Shown in pieces: positions 1-8,564 of a stretch of 32,835 bases of DNA (positions are counted from its first letter, which is position 1; every line of letters begins with the position of its first letter). Source of the DNA: an uncultured Alphaproteobacteria bacterium. Its GTDB lineage: Bacteria; Pseudomonadota; Alphaproteobacteria; Rickettsiales; UBA1997. The notes beneath the pieces were generated by a model. That model made no database searches, was not told the DNA's origin, and worked only from the letters and a program-made list of their open reading frames with translations. The stretch lies in the NCBI GenBank assembly GCA_903927415.1, contig CAIYMZ010000088.1, positions 1 through 32,835 of the forward strand, read 5' to 3'. The position numbers were made by a program, and so were the translations under genes.

Positions 1-56
1 ACGAATGGATTTTTTTTGAAAGCCGCAACCATTTCGGCGCAAAATATTTCTCTCAT
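1..56 (-). CDS. Transketolase C-terminal subunit, 5' end only
   Basis: A minus-strand reading frame opens with ATG at 56-54 and runs off the left window edge. The visible peptide begins MREIFCAEMVAAFKKNP, which resembles the start of the C-terminal (pyrimidine-binding) half of split transketolases, usually MREAF-like followed by an alpha-helix. Its ATG overlaps the TGA of the upstream N-terminal subunit gene (ATGA), the usual arrangement for translationally coupled two-subunit transketolases. Only about 18 codons are visible, so the call rests mainly on the neighbour and the overlap. Confidence 0.7.
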   Translation of the reverse strand, partial: MREIFCAEMVAAFKKNPF

Positions 57-937
57 GAATTTAATTTTTTTGAGATTGAGCCACTTTTTTTACTGTCATT
101 CCCGAGAAGGCGGGAATCCAGAATGTTTAGAGATACTGGATTCCCGCCTTCGCGGGAATGACAACGAGACTTTTCAACCTCCGCTTTAGCCCTTGCGTAG
201 AGCTCTTCTGTGAGCGGTAAATAATGCCATTCCATTTTGTCTTCCATGAAAGAAACGCCGCGACCTTTTTTTGTGTTTAGTAAAAAAACTTGCGGACGAT
301 CAGAATTTTTAGAAATTTTTTGCAGATCTTTTTCACTGTGTCCGTCAATCACTTCCACATCCAAATCGAAATTTTTGAGCAGAGAAAAAAGTTTTTGAAT
401 ATCCATCGAAGCCACGTCTTTTGTGCTTCCAAAACCTTGCAATCCGTTGCAGTCAATCAGCAAAGTTAAATTCGATAAACGCTGGTGATTGAGAAAAATC
501 AGCGCTTCAAAATTACTGCCCTCTTGCCATTCGCCATCCGACATCAAGCAAAAAATTCGTCCGTCTTTTTTTTGCAGGCGATTACCGAGCGCCATGCCGC
601 AGCTAAGCCCCAAGCCGTGCCCTAGACTTCCGGTCGCAAAAGGAATTTCAGGAATCCAGCTTGGAGCAGAATGTCCAGAAAGTTTTGTGCCATCTTTGTG
701 AAAAGTTTTAAGCTGCTCATCCGAAATTTTTCCCACCATCCAAAGTGCAATGTAAAGTGCCCCTGCCGCGTGACCTTTTGACAAAATAAATTGATCATTT
801 TTCTGCATCACCTGCGAATGTAAATAAAGTGTGGCATCAAGCGCCGAAAGGTTTCCGCCAATATGTCCAACCCCAGATTCAAAATGCATTGCAAGCAAAC
901 GCAGCACAGCTTTTTTTTGCATTTCGCGGAAATTCAT
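53..937 (-). CDS. Transketolase N-terminal (TPP-binding) subunit
   Basis: Split-type transketolase, thiamine diphosphate-binding half, acting with the next gene in the non-oxidative pentose phosphate pathway. Visible motifs are ESGVGHIGGNLSA near the N-terminus, LSKGHAAGALY, TGSLGHGLGLSCGMALG, and the TPP/Mg motif SDGEWQEGSNFEA followed by a downstream Asn (DCNGLQGFG). The frame is open to a GTG at 1033, but that would place the start 15 bp from the tRNA and add about 32 non-family residues. The ATG at 937 (MNFREMQKKAVLRLL) matches where the family begins, so it is preferred. The last roughly 33 residues include a CHSREGGNP...LDSRLLGND segment encoded by an inverted repeat, so the family-like core ends earlier, near AEVEKS. 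Coupled by ATGA to the C-terminal subunit gene. Confidence 0.9.
   Translation of the reverse strand: MNFREMQKKAVLRLLAMHFESGVGHIGGNLSALDATLYLHSQVMQKNDQFILSKGHAAGALYIALWMVGKISDEQLKTFHKDGTKLSGHSAPSWIPEIPFATGSLGHGLGLSCGMALGNRLQKKDGRIFCLMSDGEWQEGSNFEALIFLNHQRLSNLTLLIDCNGLQGFGSTKDVASMDIQKLFSLLKNFDLDVEVIDGHSEKDLQKISKNSDRPQVFLLNTKKGRGVSFMEDKMEWHYLPLTEELYARAKAEVEKSRCHSREGGNPVSLNILDSRLLGNDSKKSGSISKKLNS
94..163. repeat. Palindromic dRS3-like repeat inside a coding region
   Basis: Two 28-base arms (94-121 and 136-163) are inverted copies with one mismatch, separated by a 14-base loop. Each arm contains ATTCCC-N8-GGGAAT, the form described for neisserial dRS3 repeats and seen as dispersed repeats in several other bacteria. 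It is read in frame at the 3' end of the transketolase N-subunit gene and encodes CHSREGGNP...LDSRLLGND. No second copy was found in this window. Confidence 0.85.
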
Positions 938-1047
938 CGAGGAAAATTTTGATTGATTTTGAGGAGCTGGTTGATTTGATGCGCGCCCGCAAAAAGTAAT
1001 CTTCCACATCATCGATTTCAACACTGACTTCACTTCAACTTTTCTAT

Positions 1048-1123
1048 GGGGCTATAGCGCAGTTGGTAGCGCGCTTGCATGGCATGCAAGAGGTCACGAG
1101 TTCGAATCTCGTTAGCTCCGCCA
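1048..1123 (+). tRNA. tRNA-Ala (anticodon GGC)
   Basis: A full 76-nt cloverleaf can be folded: acceptor GGGGCTA/TAGCTCC, D stem GCGC/GCGC, anticodon stem CTTGC/GCAAG with loop ATGGCAT (anticodon GGC), variable loop AGGTC, T stem ACGAG/CTCGT with loop TTCGAAT, and an encoded CCA. The acceptor carries the G3:U70 wobble that is the main alanine identity element. The discriminator base is G73 rather than the usual A73. Confidence 0.96.
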
Positions 1124-1428
1124 TAATACCAAAAAAACATAGTCTCTAACCAAGATTATCAGCCAAAGAGTATCTCGCGAAACGCCAGTAATTGGGGCGT
1201 CTCGCGGTATTTCGATTTTCATTTCACCTTCACCTTCCTCTCTCCAAATCTTCAGATTTTCCTCAAATTCTTAGCTATTCTCTCTCTGTTTCTCCGTTTC
1301 ACCTTCACCTTTGCGAAAAAGGTGAATATCGATAAATGCTGAGTTTAGGAGCTTTTCATAAAACTTTTCCGCTTGCTACCCCGAGTGGATTTTTTGGCTT
1401 TTTTGCGAACTAATCGTACCTAAATTGT
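1124..1428. other. Intergenic stretch between convergent tRNA-Ala and RND pump gene
   Basis: No gene is supported here. It holds a hairpin with an 11-bp stem and one mismatch (CGCGAAACGCC 1176-1186 with GGCGTCTCGCG 1196-1206), a 15-base direct repeat TTTCACCTTCACCTT at 1222-1236 and 1297-1311, and a perfect 9-bp hairpin TTCACCTTT/AAAGGTGAA at 1304-1326. Neither hairpin has a clean T-run. They may serve as terminators between the converging transcripts, but that is only suggested by position. Confidence 0.5.
1176..1206 (+). terminator. Possible terminator after tRNA-Ala
   Basis: GC-rich inverted repeat of 11 bp with one A-C mismatch and a 9-nt loop, about 50 bases past the tRNA. The bases after it (TATTTCGATTTTC) are T-rich but not a continuous run, so intrinsic termination is plausible rather than clear. 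Confidence 0.4.
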
Positions 1429-4400
1429 TTATCTGATAAATTTCTTAATCAAAACTGGACTCAAAATCAGTGTCGCAATTGTTGAACTGATAATACCACC
1501 AATCACGGTTATTGCAATTGGCTGTTGAACTTCTGCGCCAATTCCATGTCCGAATGCCATTGGTAAGAAACCAAGTCCGGCAACGATTGCGGTCATCAGG
1601 ATTGGTCGCAATCTTGAAAGACAAGTGAGCTTCAAATCGTTATTTTTTGCAAAAGTGTCGATGAGGATTATCGAGTTAAGAAGACTAATTCCGATCAAAG
1701 CGATGAAGCCAACATAAACAGAAATTGTGATTGGAATTTGGCAAATGAATAACAACAGAATCGCGCCGCTCAAGGCAAAAGGCGCAGCAGAAAAAACGAT
1801 CAAAACTTTTTTCACATCGCCAAACATTTTGTAGAGCATGCCAAAAATCGTCAGGATAATCAGCGGAATGATAAGAAAAATTTGTTTTTTGGCGCTGTTA
1901 AAATTTTCAAATCTGCCGCCCCATTCAAGATAGTAACCCTCTGGCACGATTTTGTTTTTGGCGATTTCCGCTTCGGCATTTTTAATGAAACTGGCGTAAT
2001 CGGTATTTTTCAGATAGATTGAAAGGCTAGAATATCTTTTGCCAAAGAGACGCGGGATCGAAGTGATGTCCTCGCTTTCACGCAAATTAGTAACCTTATC
2101 CAACGGAAAACTTCCGCCATCTGGCAAGCCAATTGGAATATTACTAATCCCATTGATGTCGTTGCGGCTTTTTTCGCTTAAATGTAAAATGATCGGGACT
2201 GGAAATTCTGTAGCATAAAAACTTCCCACCTGAATGCCGGCCATGGCATCTTTGAGATCATTATTAATGTCAGCGACGGTGACTTGGTGTTTGGCAATCT
2301 GTGTGTAATCAGGCACGACATCAATGAATAAGCCTTTGCGTATTGCGTAAATAAAATCTTCCTCAATCTCTTTCATTGCCGGTTTTTCGTGAAGTAGATT
2401 TTTGATTTTCTCAGCCGTTGCCATCAAAACATTCAAATCTTCGCCAAAAATTTTTAGAGATAGATCAGCTCTGCTTCCTTCAAGCATTTCATTGAATCGC
2501 ATCTTGATTGGCTGCGATGTTGCAACTTCACATTCCTCACAATTTTCCTTAATTTTTTGGTAAATTTTTTCAGAAATCTTTTTGGCATCACCCTTAAATT
2601 CCGACTTCAAAATCACAAAAAAATCTGCGGAGTTTTGCGGCATGGGATCAAGCCCTGCTTGTGTTGTTCCCAATCGCGCAAAAGTTTTATCAACTTCTCT
2701 TTCTGCGGAAATTTTTGTCTGCAAATTTTTTACAATTTCTATCGTGTGCGAAAGGCTGCTGCTATTATTTTCAAGCACCAATTCATATACGATGTCGCCT
2801 TCATTTAACTCAGGCAAAAAGTCTGAAGGCATGAAAGCGAGTAATGACAGTGATAAAATAAAAAATCCCACACAACCAAAAATTACTCCTCGGCCGTTTT
2901 GTAGAGCTCTGTTTAGAAGGCTTTCATATTTGGTTTTTATCGCTGAAAAAAGTCGATGCCTTTCGTGAGTTATTGCGCCATCAACAAAGAAATAGGACAA
3001 AACCGGCATCAATAAAAACGCTACAAAGATGCTGGCAATCATGGCGATAATCACATTGATCGCCATTGGTTTAAAAGTTTTTCCCTCAATGCCAGAAAAC
3101 ATCAAAATCGGTACATAAACCAGAATGATGATGGTGATGCCAATGAATATCGGCTTAGCAACTTGTGCTGATAATTTGGCAATCGATTCAATTTTTTCAC
3201 TTCTGCTTTTATGCAAAATTAGGCTACTAACGATGAACTCAACGATTACCACCGAAGCATCAACCAACAAGCCAAAATCAATAGCACCAAGGCTCATCAG
3301 ATTTGCTGAAATACCAAAAAGATTCATGGCCGAGGCAAGAATCAAAATACAAAATAGCAGCGATGAAGCAACGATCATGCCGACTTTAAAATTGCCGAGC
3401 AGCAGGCATAAAACTCCGACAACTAGCAAAATTCCTTCAGCCAGATTTTTTATTACAGTTTTGATGGTGGAATCGATTAGGAATTGTCGGTCGTAGAGAA
3501 TTTCAATTTTAGCATCCGCGTTGTGCTGATTTAACTTTGCAATTTCCTGCTTAACTTTTACTAAAACCTCTTTGACATTTTCTCCCGATTGCAACATCAC
3601 TGTTCCAATCACCGCCTCTTTGCCTTGATAAGTTGCGGCTCCAAGCCTTTGCGAATAATTCGGACTGATTTCAACAACATGCGAAAGCGGCAATGCTTTT
3701 CCGCTGTAATCAATTTTGACAGGAATATTCATCACATCTTCAAAACTGCTAATGTTAGCAAAAGTTCTGATTACTTTCTGTTGGCCATCTTGCTCAATGT
3801 AACCACCACCAAAATTTTCTCCGACAGTTTGGATTTGCGCGATCAGCTTTTCTAATGTCAGTCCATATTGCTTAATTTTTTCCGAACTAAAATTGAGATG
3901 AAGCTCACGAGCAAAACCTCCAATCGTATCTACTTCTGCAACACCTCTAATCTTTTTTAATTCGCGGGCGATTTGATATTGCTGGATGGTGCGTAGCGCC
4001 ATTAAATCATCTTCACCGCTTGGATTATAAACGCGATACATGACAATCTCGCCGATGCCGGTGGTAAGCGGCGCAATCTCTGGCGATAGGCCATTTGGAA
4101 TTTGGTCGCGCAAAGTTGAAATTCTCTGCAACACCTGATTTCTGGCGAAATAAATATCCACCTCATCGCGGAAAATCAGAATGATTTGCGAAAGACCGAA
4201 TTTGGAAATCGAGCGCATTTCCTGCAAGCCAGGAATACCGTAAAGCTCGGCTTCAATTGGATAGGTGACAGCCTTCTCAACCCTTGTCGGATCCATCCCA
4301 AAAGTCTTGGTGTTCACGATTACTTGCTTGTTACTAATATCGGGAATGGCATCGATTTTAACTTTACTTAAAGAGTAAAATCCGAATAGCGAAATGAGTC

Positions 4401-4461
4401 CAAAGAGAATCAGAACATACCATCGCAACTCAATTATTTTTGTGAAAAATTTATTTATCAT
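1429..4461 (-). CDS. Heavy-metal RND efflux pump, CzcA type
   Basis: Inner-membrane resistance-nodulation-division proton/metal antiporter of 1010 residues, close to the usual 1020-1070. It starts with the first transmembrane helix (LRWYVLILFGLISLFGFYSL) and the family's KVKIDAIPDIS motif, followed by two large periplasmic loops and two blocks of membrane helices. The fourth helix carries IDFGLLVDASVVIVE, i.e. the DFGxxxDxxxxxxE pattern of HME1-type pumps associated with Co/Zn/Cd/Ni, not the AIxxGxxxDxxxxxxE pattern of Cu/Ag pumps. Its ATG overlaps the end of the TolC-family gene by 11 bases, so they are co-translated. No periplasmic adaptor gene lies in this leftward operon, which is unusual. 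Metal specificity is inferred from the motif; location in a copper operon leaves copper possible. Confidence 0.93.
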   Translation of the reverse strand: MINKFFTKIIELRWYVLILFGLISLFGFYSLSKVKIDAIPDISNKQVIVNTKTFGMDPTRVEKAVTYPIEAELYGIPGLQEMRSISKFGLSQIILIFRDEVDIYFARNQVLQRISTLRDQIPNGLSPEIAPLTTGIGEIVMYRVYNPSGEDDLMALRTIQQYQIARELKKIRGVAEVDTIGGFARELHLNFSSEKIKQYGLTLEKLIAQIQTVGENFGGGYIEQDGQQKVIRTFANISSFEDVMNIPVKIDYSGKALPLSHVVEISPNYSQRLGAATYQGKEAVIGTVMLQSGENVKEVLVKVKQEIAKLNQHNADAKIEILYDRQFLIDSTIKTVIKNLAEGILLVVGVLCLLLGNFKVGMIVASSLLFCILILASAMNLFGISANLMSLGAIDFGLLVDASVVIVEFIVSSLILHKSRSEKIESIAKLSAQVAKPIFIGITIIILVYVPILMFSGIEGKTFKPMAINVIIAMIASIFVAFLLMPVLSYFFVDGAITHERHRLFSAIKTKYESLLNRALQNGRGVIFGCVGFFILSLSLLAFMPSDFLPELNEGDIVYELVLENNSSSLSHTIEIVKNLQTKISAEREVDKTFARLGTTQAGLDPMPQNSADFFVILKSEFKGDAKKISEKIYQKIKENCEECEVATSQPIKMRFNEMLEGSRADLSLKIFGEDLNVLMATAEKIKNLLHEKPAMKEIEEDFIYAIRKGLFIDVVPDYTQIAKHQVTVADINNDLKDAMAGIQVGSFYATEFPVPIILHLSEKSRNDINGISNIPIGLPDGGSFPLDKVTNLRESEDITSIPRLFGKRYSSLSIYLKNTDYASFIKNAEAEIAKNKIVPEGYYLEWGGRFENFNSAKKQIFLIIPLIILTIFGMLYKMFGDVKKVLIVFSAAPFALSGAILLLFICQIPITISVYVGFIALIGISLLNSIILIDTFAKNNDLKLTCLSRLRPILMTAIVAGLGFLPMAFGHGIGAEVQQPIAITVIGGIISSTIATLILSPVLIKKFIR

Positions 4462-5662
4462 TTTGAGGTAAAGTAAAGTTGCCGACTTTGATCATGAGCG
4501 CTGCATAAGACGCGGCGAGCTCCACCTGAGTGTCGATGATAGTGTCGATGGTTTGATATTCCTGCGAATCGAGCTCTATGTAAGTGATGAAATCGAGCAC
4601 ACCTTTTTTGAAATCAGAATTAGCTTCGGCGAGGCGCGAAATGATTTTGCTGATATTATTGACAGGGAAATTCTTGGTGAGTTTCAGCGAAGTTTCATAT
4701 TCGCTAATGTCGTTGCTGATGAGCTGAACCAGCTGATTGCGTCGGAATTCAACTTCTTGTTCCTGCGCTCTTATTTTCGATTCACTCGAGGCGATTTTTT
4801 CCTGATTGCGATTGAAAAGTGGAATAGAAACGGAAAGACCAACGCCGCTAGAGTCTTTACCTGTCGAGGCTGAGCCATTTTCTCTTGTTGCTGAAACATT
4901 CACATCCGGCATCTGTTCAACTTTGGCAAATGACAATTCTGATTTGTATTTGCTGACGAGAATTTTTTGCTCTTTTAGTTCAAGATTGTTTTCAAGCGCG
5001 GCTTCAACGAAGAATTTTTTGCCCCGATAATTTTTGTCATCAAGCCATTCGAGGCTGATATTTGTTGGCTCACTTTCAAGATTGAGATAAACATTCGCTA
5101 GATTCCAAGTCTGATAAAGTTCATTACGAAACTTAATCAGATCACGTTCAACTAATCTGATTCTATCTTTGGTGATGTGCCATTGTGCCTTCTTGGTTGG
5201 AGAGCTTAAGACGATGGTAGCGAGATATTTATCAACCAACGTTAAACGATCCAAACGCCGCTGCGCCAGATCAATTTTTGATCGAAGAGCCTGATATTGG
5301 TAAAGCAGACTGAAGACCTCGGACTTCACAAATAAAGCCAGATTATTTTTTCTAACATCAAGTACGCGAAACTCTGCTTCTTCAATGTCATATTTGCTTT
5401 GCAGTTTGCCGTAAAAAGGAACGGTTTGACTAACGCTGTAACTATCTTGTCCACCAATTCTGCCGGCACTCACAACTGGATTACTCCAATATTTTTGCTG
5501 GTTAGCTAAACGCTGTTGCGCCAAAGCAGAATATTGCGCTGCTCTAATATTGGCACTGTTTTGCTCAGCGATATCAATGAGTTCTCCGATTTTGTAATCC
5601 TTACAAAAAGCCGAGGAACTGAAAAAAATAAGTGAGAGAAGTACGAGAAAAAATTTTGCCAT
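4451..5662 (-). CDS. TolC-family outer-membrane efflux channel (CzcC-like)
   Basis: Outer-membrane factor of a tripartite metal pump. The ATG at 5662 gives MAKFFLVLLSLIFFSSSAFC, a clear signal peptide; the open frame begins 27 bases earlier but adds only a non-signal extension. The body has the long coiled-coil repeats typical of TolC (residues about 80-200 and 280-380) and the duplicated pattern where QTVPFYGKL is echoed by SVSIPLFNRNQEKI. A Cys at the end of the signal might allow lipidation, but the following residues are not a convincing lipobox. Its 3' end overlaps the CzcA-type pump start. The adaptor that should bridge the two is absent from this operon. Confidence 0.88.
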   Translation of the reverse strand: MAKFFLVLLSLIFFSSSAFCKDYKIGELIDIAEQNSANIRAAQYSALAQQRLANQQKYWSNPVVSAGRIGGQDSYSVSQTVPFYGKLQSKYDIEEAEFRVLDVRKNNLALFVKSEVFSLLYQYQALRSKIDLAQRRLDRLTLVDKYLATIVLSSPTKKAQWHITKDRIRLVERDLIKFRNELYQTWNLANVYLNLESEPTNISLEWLDDKNYRGKKFFVEAALENNLELKEQKILVSKYKSELSFAKVEQMPDVNVSATRENGSASTGKDSSGVGLSVSIPLFNRNQEKIASSESKIRAQEQEVEFRRNQLVQLISNDISEYETSLKLTKNFPVNNISKIISRLAEANSDFKKGVLDFITYIELDSQEYQTIDTIIDTQVELAASYAALMIKVGNFTLPQNDK

Positions 5663-5726
5663 TTTATCCAAAAAAATAGTTCTTAACAAATTGCTTCAAT
5701 ACTTGAGGCAAGTGACTTTACAAAGT

Positions 5727-6059
5727 TTAAGAAACTATTTTTGGCGGCTTTTGAGGAGAGGTATTTTGAAGAGGAAGAGAAGAAGCTAGATCGAAAGAAA
5801 AATTATCAACTTTTGCAGATTCTATAGCAAAACTTTTAGCAAGAGAAGCAAAGTCAAAGTGATGATGGCAATGACAACCGCAATCTTTGCAATCGGAAAA
5901 ATCGGAAGAGTCCGAAAGATCGTCGGAGTTATTGTAAGAGATAACCGGTTTATTTTGTGATGATTTTGAATCATCGCACTTATCTTGAGCCAGCACTTTC
6001 CCAGCAAGAGAAAGGCATAGCACTATAAGAAATGTGATACGAAGAAACTTGGTTATCAT
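5727..6059 (-). CDS. Small secreted Cys/His-rich protein, probable periplasmic metal binder
   Basis: A 110-residue protein with an N-terminal signal peptide (about residues 1-24, cleaved near VLA|QDK), a Ser/Asp-rich linker, and a compact cluster CKDCGCHCHHHFD that looks made for binding metal. I do not recognise a named family; short Cys/His-rich secreted proteins are common in heavy-metal RND operons (CzcI-like or DUF2946-like proteins), and this could be one. It sits between copB and the TolC-family gene on the same strand with a 78-base gap upstream and a 64-base gap before the TolC start, so it is probably part of the operon. A role as copper buffer or donor to the pump is inference from composition and place. 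Confidence 0.72.
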   Translation of the reverse strand: MITKFLRITFLIVLCLSLAGKVLAQDKCDDSKSSQNKPVISYNNSDDLSDSSDFSDCKDCGCHCHHHFDFASLAKSFAIESAKVDNFSFDLASSLPLQNTSPQKPPKIVS

Positions 6060-6137
6060 CCAATTACTTTGACTAAATTAAGGTTAAATCCTAACGGAGA
6101 ATATACTAAAAAATTTTAAGAAACAATTTTTAACCAC

Positions 6138-6878
6138 TTAAAATCTTAATCTTATCCCTGCGGCAACAATAAAATTATCAACTCTTTGACCAAGTTGTTT
6201 TGCTAAATCTGCCGTGCCAAAAGTTTTGGTATGATAACGTAGCGCAAAATATGGGGCGAATTTGCGAGTGATTTCGTAGCGTGTTGCAACGCCAATTTCA
6301 AAATCGGAAATGCCTGATGCCACTTCTAATTTCGGAACATCTTGAGCAAAAATCTCGGTCTCAAAATATGGTTGGGTGATTAGTTTTTGTGTAATAAAAA
6401 TATCAACTTCCTGCTTGAATCTGGCGCTGTAATTGCCCTGATCACTTAAAAAGATTTGAGCCTTAGTTTCAAACATTTGCGGAGCAAGACCTTCGAGTCC
6501 GATGGTTAAATAATTTACGTTTGTTGGAGTGAAATCAGTGCTAAAATCATGAGAAACACCAATTTGAGCATCCCAGAATTGAGAAAAATTCTTGCTGTAA
6601 AGCGCCTGAACTTCGAATATTTCTTCGTAATTGCCGTAATTTTTCTTTTCGCTGTTTATCCATAATCTATCGTAATCGCCACCAACCCAGCCGGAAAGAT
6701 CAAAACTTTTTGATCTACCATCTTGCGCCTCACCAACATCTCCTTCCAAAGTAAAAGCATGGTAAATTTGTCCATGATCATCACCGTGATCCATTTCCTG
6801 TTTTGCATCTTGCGCAACGGCAATTCCGCTGAGGAAAAAAAATAATAAAGATGAATTTAAGAAAAATTTTACTCTCAT
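6138..6878 (-). CDS. copB: Copper resistance protein B (CopB/PcoB), outer membrane
   Basis: Beta-barrel outer-membrane copper resistance protein. It has a signal peptide (MRVKFFLNSSLLFFFLSGIAVAQ), a short His/Asp-rich segment (MDHGDDHG), then alternating beta strands with family motifs FDLSGWVGGDYDRLWI, EVQALYSKNFSQFWDAQIGV, YLTIGLEGLAPQMFE and a C-terminal aromatic residue (RLRF). The length of 246 is near the family's core because the Met-rich N-terminal region present in many CopB proteins is almost absent. Its ATG shares one base with the TAA of the upstream multicopper oxidase gene (TAATG), indicating coupled translation. Confidence 0.9.
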   Translation of the reverse strand: MRVKFFLNSSLLFFFLSGIAVAQDAKQEMDHGDDHGQIYHAFTLEGDVGEAQDGRSKSFDLSGWVGGDYDRLWINSEKKNYGNYEEIFEVQALYSKNFSQFWDAQIGVSHDFSTDFTPTNVNYLTIGLEGLAPQMFETKAQIFLSDQGNYSARFKQEVDIFITQKLITQPYFETEIFAQDVPKLEVASGISDFEIGVATRYEITRKFAPYFALRYHTKTFGTADLAKQLGQRVDNFIVAAGIRLRF

Positions 6879-8560
6879 TATTTACCCTCCTTATCAACGG
6901 TTACACTAGTCATCATGCCGCTTGCCATATGAAGAAGTAAGTGGCAGTGAAACGCCCATTCACCGGCTTCATCGGCGGTTAAAAGCAGGGAAACGGTTTT
7001 AGCTGGCGGAACAATCACTGTGTGTTTATTTGGCAGCCATTGCATTTTCTGGCCATTTTCTAACTGCATAAATATGCCGTGTAAATGAATCGGATGTGCC
7101 ATCATGGTTTCATTGACAAATTTTAGGCGCACTCGTTCGCCATATTTCAAGTGCATTGGCTTGGGGAATTTTTCACCGTTAATTGTCCAAATGTAACGGT
7201 TCATGCTGCCACCGAATTTGAATTCGATTTCACGAATTGGTTTTCTTAAATCTTTTTGCGGATGAAGAGAGACAAGATCAGAATATTCTAAGGCTTTATT
7301 GCCTTTTGGTGTGCCGCGATCTGCCCAGCCGCTTTTTACATTATCCATATTCATTCCGGTCATACTCATACTTCCGCTCATATCCATATCACTCATGTCG
7401 TGACCCATAGCTGAATGATCCATGCCTTCCATTTTATCGTCACTCATCTTATTGCCGCCGTGATCCATTCCTTTCATGTCACTCATACCATCATTATTCA
7501 TTCCTTGCATACTGCCATGATCCATGCCTCCCATCGCCATATCTGCCATGGTTAAAACTGTGCGGGGGCGCATTTTTGGAATTTCACCGGACATTCCTTC
7601 TTTTGGCGCTAAAGTTCCTCTCGCATATCCCGTGCGATCAATTGACTCAGCAAAAATTGTGTAAGCTTTATCTTCTTTTGGCTCAACAATAACATCATAA
7701 GTTTCAGCAACACCAAAACGGAATTCATCGGCAATTACCGGCTTTACCTCCTGCCCATCAGCTTCAACAAATTTCATTTTTAAGCCAGGAATTGAAATAT
7801 CATAAATCGTCATCGCCGAAGCATTGATGAAGCGCAGTTTTACACGCTCACCTTTTTTGAAAATTCCTGTCCAGTTTTGTTCAGCGGTTTTGCCGTTTGT
7901 TAAGAAATGATATTTGGTAACATCCGATAAGTCTGTTGGGTCCATACGCATTTGACCCCAATCCATGTAATCACGCCAAGTTGCTGAAAATCCGTTCTTT
8001 TTTATATCAGAAAAAAATGTGAAAATTGTGCGCTTGTTGTAGTTGTAATAGCCAGAATCGATTTTGAGATTGTTAAGAACGGTGTTGGGATTTTCTTCAG
8101 TGAAATCAGAAAGAAGAATTACATATTCGCGATCTGCTTTTGTTTCGCTTGGCTCAATCACGATTGATCCGTAAACACCTTGTTGCTCCTGCAAATTTGA
8201 ATGCGAGTGATACCAATAAGTTCCTTTTTGTCTGACTTTGAATTTGTAAGTGAAAGTTGTGTGCGGCGCGATACCGTGAAATCCGTTTAAACCAGGAACT
8301 CCGTCCATTGATCCATCAAGCAAAATTCCATGCCAGTGAATTGAAGTTACTTCATCCATTGAGTTTTTTACCTTCATCACGACATCTTCACCTTCTTTAA
8401 AGCGCAAGGTTGGGCCAGGAATTCCTCCATTGATGGTGATTGCTTCCACCGCTTTGCCGGTGATAAAAACATCCTGCTTTTTGATTTCTAAATCATAAGT
8501 TTTAGCAAAAGCTGATGATGTAAAAATCGTGAGGAAAACTGTTAAAAGAATCTTCTGCAT
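6878..8560 (-). CDS. copA: Periplasmic multicopper oxidase CopA/PcoA type
   Basis: Copper-resistance multicopper oxidase that oxidises or sequesters periplasmic Cu(I). The ATG at 8560 gives a Sec-like signal peptide MQKILLTVFLTIFTSSAFA, only 4 bases after the ATPase stop; longer starts lie inside the ATPase gene. Copper ligands are visible: HWHG (about 75-78), HSHS (about 118-121), HPIHLHG and HCHLLLHMASGMM near the C-terminus, giving types 1, 2 and 3 copper sites. A long Met/His/Asp-rich insert (about residues 335-410, repeats such as MGGMDHGSMQGM and MKGMDHGG) is the family's copper-binding region. Many relatives use a Tat signal; no twin arginine is visible here. 560 residues, in the usual range. 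Confidence 0.94.
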   Translation of the reverse strand: MQKILLTVFLTIFTSSAFAKTYDLEIKKQDVFITGKAVEAITINGGIPGPTLRFKEGEDVVMKVKNSMDEVTSIHWHGILLDGSMDGVPGLNGFHGIAPHTTFTYKFKVRQKGTYWYHSHSNLQEQQGVYGSIVIEPSETKADREYVILLSDFTEENPNTVLNNLKIDSGYYNYNKRTIFTFFSDIKKNGFSATWRDYMDWGQMRMDPTDLSDVTKYHFLTNGKTAEQNWTGIFKKGERVKLRFINASAMTIYDISIPGLKMKFVEADGQEVKPVIADEFRFGVAETYDVIVEPKEDKAYTIFAESIDRTGYARGTLAPKEGMSGEIPKMRPRTVLTMADMAMGGMDHGSMQGMNNDGMSDMKGMDHGGNKMSDDKMEGMDHSAMGHDMSDMDMSGSMSMTGMNMDNVKSGWADRGTPKGNKALEYSDLVSLHPQKDLRKPIREIEFKFGGSMNRYIWTINGEKFPKPMHLKYGERVRLKFVNETMMAHPIHLHGIFMQLENGQKMQWLPNKHTVIVPPAKTVSLLLTADEAGEWAFHCHLLLHMASGMMTSVTVDKEGK

Positions 8561-8564
8561 ATTT

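Noticed and set aside
937..1033. GTG start at 1033 for the transketolase N-subunit
   Set aside because: It adds 32 residues not seen in the family and leaves only 14 bases to the tRNA; the ATG at 937 fits the family start.
1048..1123. tRNA-Ala as attachment site of the copper island
   Set aside because: No repeat of the tRNA 3' end was found at the other side of the island (around 17700) or next to the recombinase, and the only recombinase is a serine type.
2557..3855. Several plus-strand open frames opposite the CzcA-type pump gene
   Set aside because: They lie antisense to a strongly conserved coding region and their peptides look like frame shadows.
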